DNA of 64,000 nt from Balneola sp. EhC07 (GTDB lineage: Bacteria; Bacteroidota; Rhodothermia; Balneolales; Balneolaceae): contig NZ_LXYG01000019.1 in assembly GCF_001650905.1 (NCBI RefSeq), positions 1 to 64,000 on the forward strand, given 5' to 3'. Below are positions 62,303-64,000 of the stretch, piece after piece. Every line of letters starts with the position of its first letter. Within the stretch, counting starts at the first letter, position 1. The notes under the pieces are model-generated. The model saw only the letters and a program-made list of their open reading frames with translations, had not been told where the DNA came from and searched no databases. The translations under genes and the position numbers were made by a program.

Positions 62303-62737
62303 AAAAAAATAATTAAGAACCGATCTTTGAAGCTAGACCATGAATATATGATTCCTTTTTTTTGGATGGTAATCTTTAATTACATTTCTCATATTTATCC
62401 TATCGGCCGCTAGTCAATCAGCATCTTGATAATTCAAGGTATTTGATATGTAAATCAACAATGAAGCTACTTCATATACTAGTGAAACTTGTTTTAGAAT
62501 AACAAAACTCACTCTTCAGTAATACTTTTAATTTATTACCAAGATAGTAAAATAGGGAGATAAGGAAAGGACCTCATTAAATTTCAATTTCTCTTTTAAA
62601 ATCAGGTTATTGGAACCTTATTATTAATCATAAATCCTCTTTAGAGGTAAATATCAATTTTAAGTTATTTAGAACTATCAATTTAGAATTGATAAACTCT
62701 ACTACTAGAATTCCAAAATTCATTAATAAACAAATGT
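62303..62737. other. AT-rich spacer with small hairpins, no gene
   Basis: 435 bases between the sugar transferase stop and the Wzi-like start. Three small palindromes are seen: AGGTTATTGGAACCT (near 62605-62620), CCTCTTTAGAGG (near 62636-62648) and ATCAATTTAGAATTGAT (near 62677-62693). Could be a 5' leader and promoter region. I saw no recognisable -33/-7 pair. Confidence 0.5.
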
Positions 62738-63436
62738 TTAACGAGCGCCTTTTTTAAGCAAAACACCTTTAAGAATAGTAAAAAATAGCTTTACGTCTAA
62801 TTTGAAGCCGATATTTTTAACGTACATGATATCTGTTTTCATCCACATACTGAAGTCTGTATGGTGGCGAAAATATGCTTGCCAAATGCATCCTAAACCT
62901 GGCTTTAATTGAAATCTTTGTAATTCCTCTAATTCATAGTCAGTTATAGGAGTCGAGATTGGTCTAGGCCCAATTATTGTCATTTCTCCTTTCAGAATAT
63001 TTATCAATTGAGGCAATTCGTCCAAGCTTGTTTTTCTTAAGAACCTTCCCAAAGATGTGATTCTGGGGTCCTTATCAGATTTAAATAATTTTCCACCATC
63101 CATTTCGTTCATATGGCTTATTTTTGATTGAAGATCATGAGCCCCATCAATCATAGTTCTGAATTTATATACGTAAAAAGGCTCTCCTGTTAGTCCATAT
63201 CTTTTATGCCGAAATAAAACATCCCCTTTGGAATCCAGCTTTATTAAAACCGCAATAGTTATCAGTATTGGAGAAAGCGATACAAATATTGTAAGAGCGA
63301 TCAGATATTCTACCAAATATTTAATTTTGATATATCTGCTACTCTTCGGGGTTAAAAATTCAGATGGCAACTTCTCTCTTTCTCGCTCCTTTCTAAATAA
63401 TACCGAAGCACCCTTTGTTTCTAAAATCTCCGCCAT
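62738..63436 (-). CDS. Bacterial sugar transferase (short, PglC/WcaJ catalytic type)
   Basis: 232 residues. One membrane-reentrant helix (about 42-66) followed by the catalytic domain with YKFRTM, LRKTSLDELPQLINIL and IGPRP. It transfers a sugar-1-phosphate to undecaprenyl phosphate, starting repeat-unit synthesis. The long 4-TM N-terminal domain of WcaJ is missing, as in PglC-like enzymes. Confidence 0.93.
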   Translation of the reverse strand: MAEILETKGASVLFRKEREREKLPSEFLTPKSSRYIKIKYLVEYLIALTIFVSLSPILITIAVLIKLDSKGDVLFRHKRYGLTGEPFYVYKFRTMIDGAHDLQSKISHMNEMDGGKLFKSDKDPRITSLGRFLRKTSLDELPQLINILKGEMTIIGPRPISTPITDYELEELQRFQLKPGLGCIWQAYFRHHTDFSMWMKTDIMYVKNIGFKLDVKLFFTILKGVLLKKGAR

Positions 63437-63558
63437 ATCCCTAACATTATTTTTAGCCTGTGTAATCGTATAAACTAGTCTAAATTTAAACGAGAACTAA
63501 AATAAACATCTAAATCAAGATATCAAATTACTATTCTAGATCAAAAATTAGAATTTTA

Positions 63559-64000
63559 TTATAAACTCTTATAAATGTTATTCATTATTTCCACTGACTC
63601 CTTCCATGAATATTTTAAAAATACCACTGAGCGGGCATTTTTTCCTAATTCACTTGCTTGTTTAGGGTTCTGATATAAATATTCAATTTTCTTAGAAACT
63701 TCAACAGGATCTTCATTTGGGACGATCAAGCCTGTCTCACCGTTCTGTGTTACTTCTTTAAGCCCGCCTACATTGCTAACAATAACCGGTAACTCACATG
63801 CCATTGCTTCAATTACTGAAACTCCAAAACTCTCAGAATCCAATCTGCTCAGAGCTAAAAAAATGTCAAATTTATTTAACCAACAAGGAACTTCATCATG
63901 TTTTACTGAACCGACAAACTCACATTTTTCAAATACATTCAACTTTTTTGATAGAGTTATTAATTCTTCTCTCTTACTCCCTTCACCTACTATTACCAAT
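63559..64000 (-). CDS. Glycosyltransferase family 4 type, C-terminal part (cut by window edge)
   Basis: 147 residues visible; the gene continues beyond base 64000, and its first visible codons read LVIVGEGSKREEL. The GT-B C-terminal Rossmann domain shows VGEGSKREE, FVGSVKHDEVPCWL and ESFGVSVIEAMACELPVIVSNVGG with the nucleotide-sugar-binding Glu. It is a retaining glycosyltransferase in polysaccharide assembly. Confidence 0.92.
   Translation of the reverse strand, partial: LVIVGEGSKREELITLSKKLNVFEKCEFVGSVKHDEVPCWLNKFDIFLALSRLDSESFGVSVIEAMACELPVIVSNVGGLKEVTQNGETGLIVPNEDPVEVSKKIEYLYQNPKQASELGKNARSVVFLKYSWKESVEIMNNIYKSL

Overview
The window is 64 kb of AT-rich bacterial chromosome. The gene families point to the Bacteroidota/Balneolota side of the tree. 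These include short Cys-lipobox lipoproteins, a DUF4175 coiled-coil membrane protein, a single fused SdhC in an sdhCAB operon, an E. coli-type Ugd beside Wbp-type sugar genes, an exosortase with its own membrane partner, and a SxtJ/DUF5989/carbamoyltransferase module. Shine-Dalgarno sequences are often weak or missing, which also fits. The genus cannot be fixed from the sequence alone. I saw no rRNA, tRNA, CRISPR array, prophage or complete insertion sequence.

Layout. 0-5.6 kb: the end of a GIY-YIG nuclease gene, a repeat-rich spacer, a rhodanese, a solitary SIR2-like protein, and a ligase-associated MBL exonuclease plus ATP-dependent DNA ligase separated by a small palindromic element. 5.6-10.1 kb: a two-gene RND efflux system. 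10.2-14.1 kb: an AlkA-like glycosylase, two lipoproteins and a fasciclin protein, with a decayed second copy of the glycosylase 3' end between the lipoproteins. 14.2-23.7 kb: NhaA, a CaCA antiporter, an M61 peptidase, GAPDH, a two-TM protein of unknown function and a YqiJ/flotillin pair. 23.9-29 kb: a DUF1456 protein, 0.9 kb of repeat-packed spacer, a small membrane protein and sdhCAB.

29-48.8 kb: YigZ (no normal start codon), a SerA-like dehydrogenase, an ArsM plus radical SAM pair that overlaps, a LolA-like protein, a cobalamin adenosyltransferase, an SGNH/TPR membrane protein, a phosphohexose mutase, a DUF1460 lipoprotein, MsrB, DinB-like and MBL proteins, the carbamoyltransferase/DUF5989/SxtJ module with an extra gene inside it, and the yicC-gmk-rpoZ-coaBC operon. 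48.8-54.1 kb: DUF4175, a HAD phosphatase and a BatA/B-like VWA protein. 54.2-64 kb: an envelope polysaccharide locus, all on the minus strand. It holds a glycosyltransferase, a sugar transferase, a Wzi-like barrel, Ugd, WbpB-, WbpD- and WbpE-like genes, an exosortase with partner, and a glycerate-2-kinase.

The intergenic DNA is unusual. At least nine families of short palindromic, inverted or direct repeats are visible. The most striking is a nested-palindrome element of about 220 bp present twice in opposite orientation (24.45-24.67 kb and 39.21-39.43 kb). The second copy sits beside another triple-nested palindrome. The coding observations most worth following are the ArsM/radical SAM pair, the altered SxtJ/carbamoyltransferase module and the exosortase operon.
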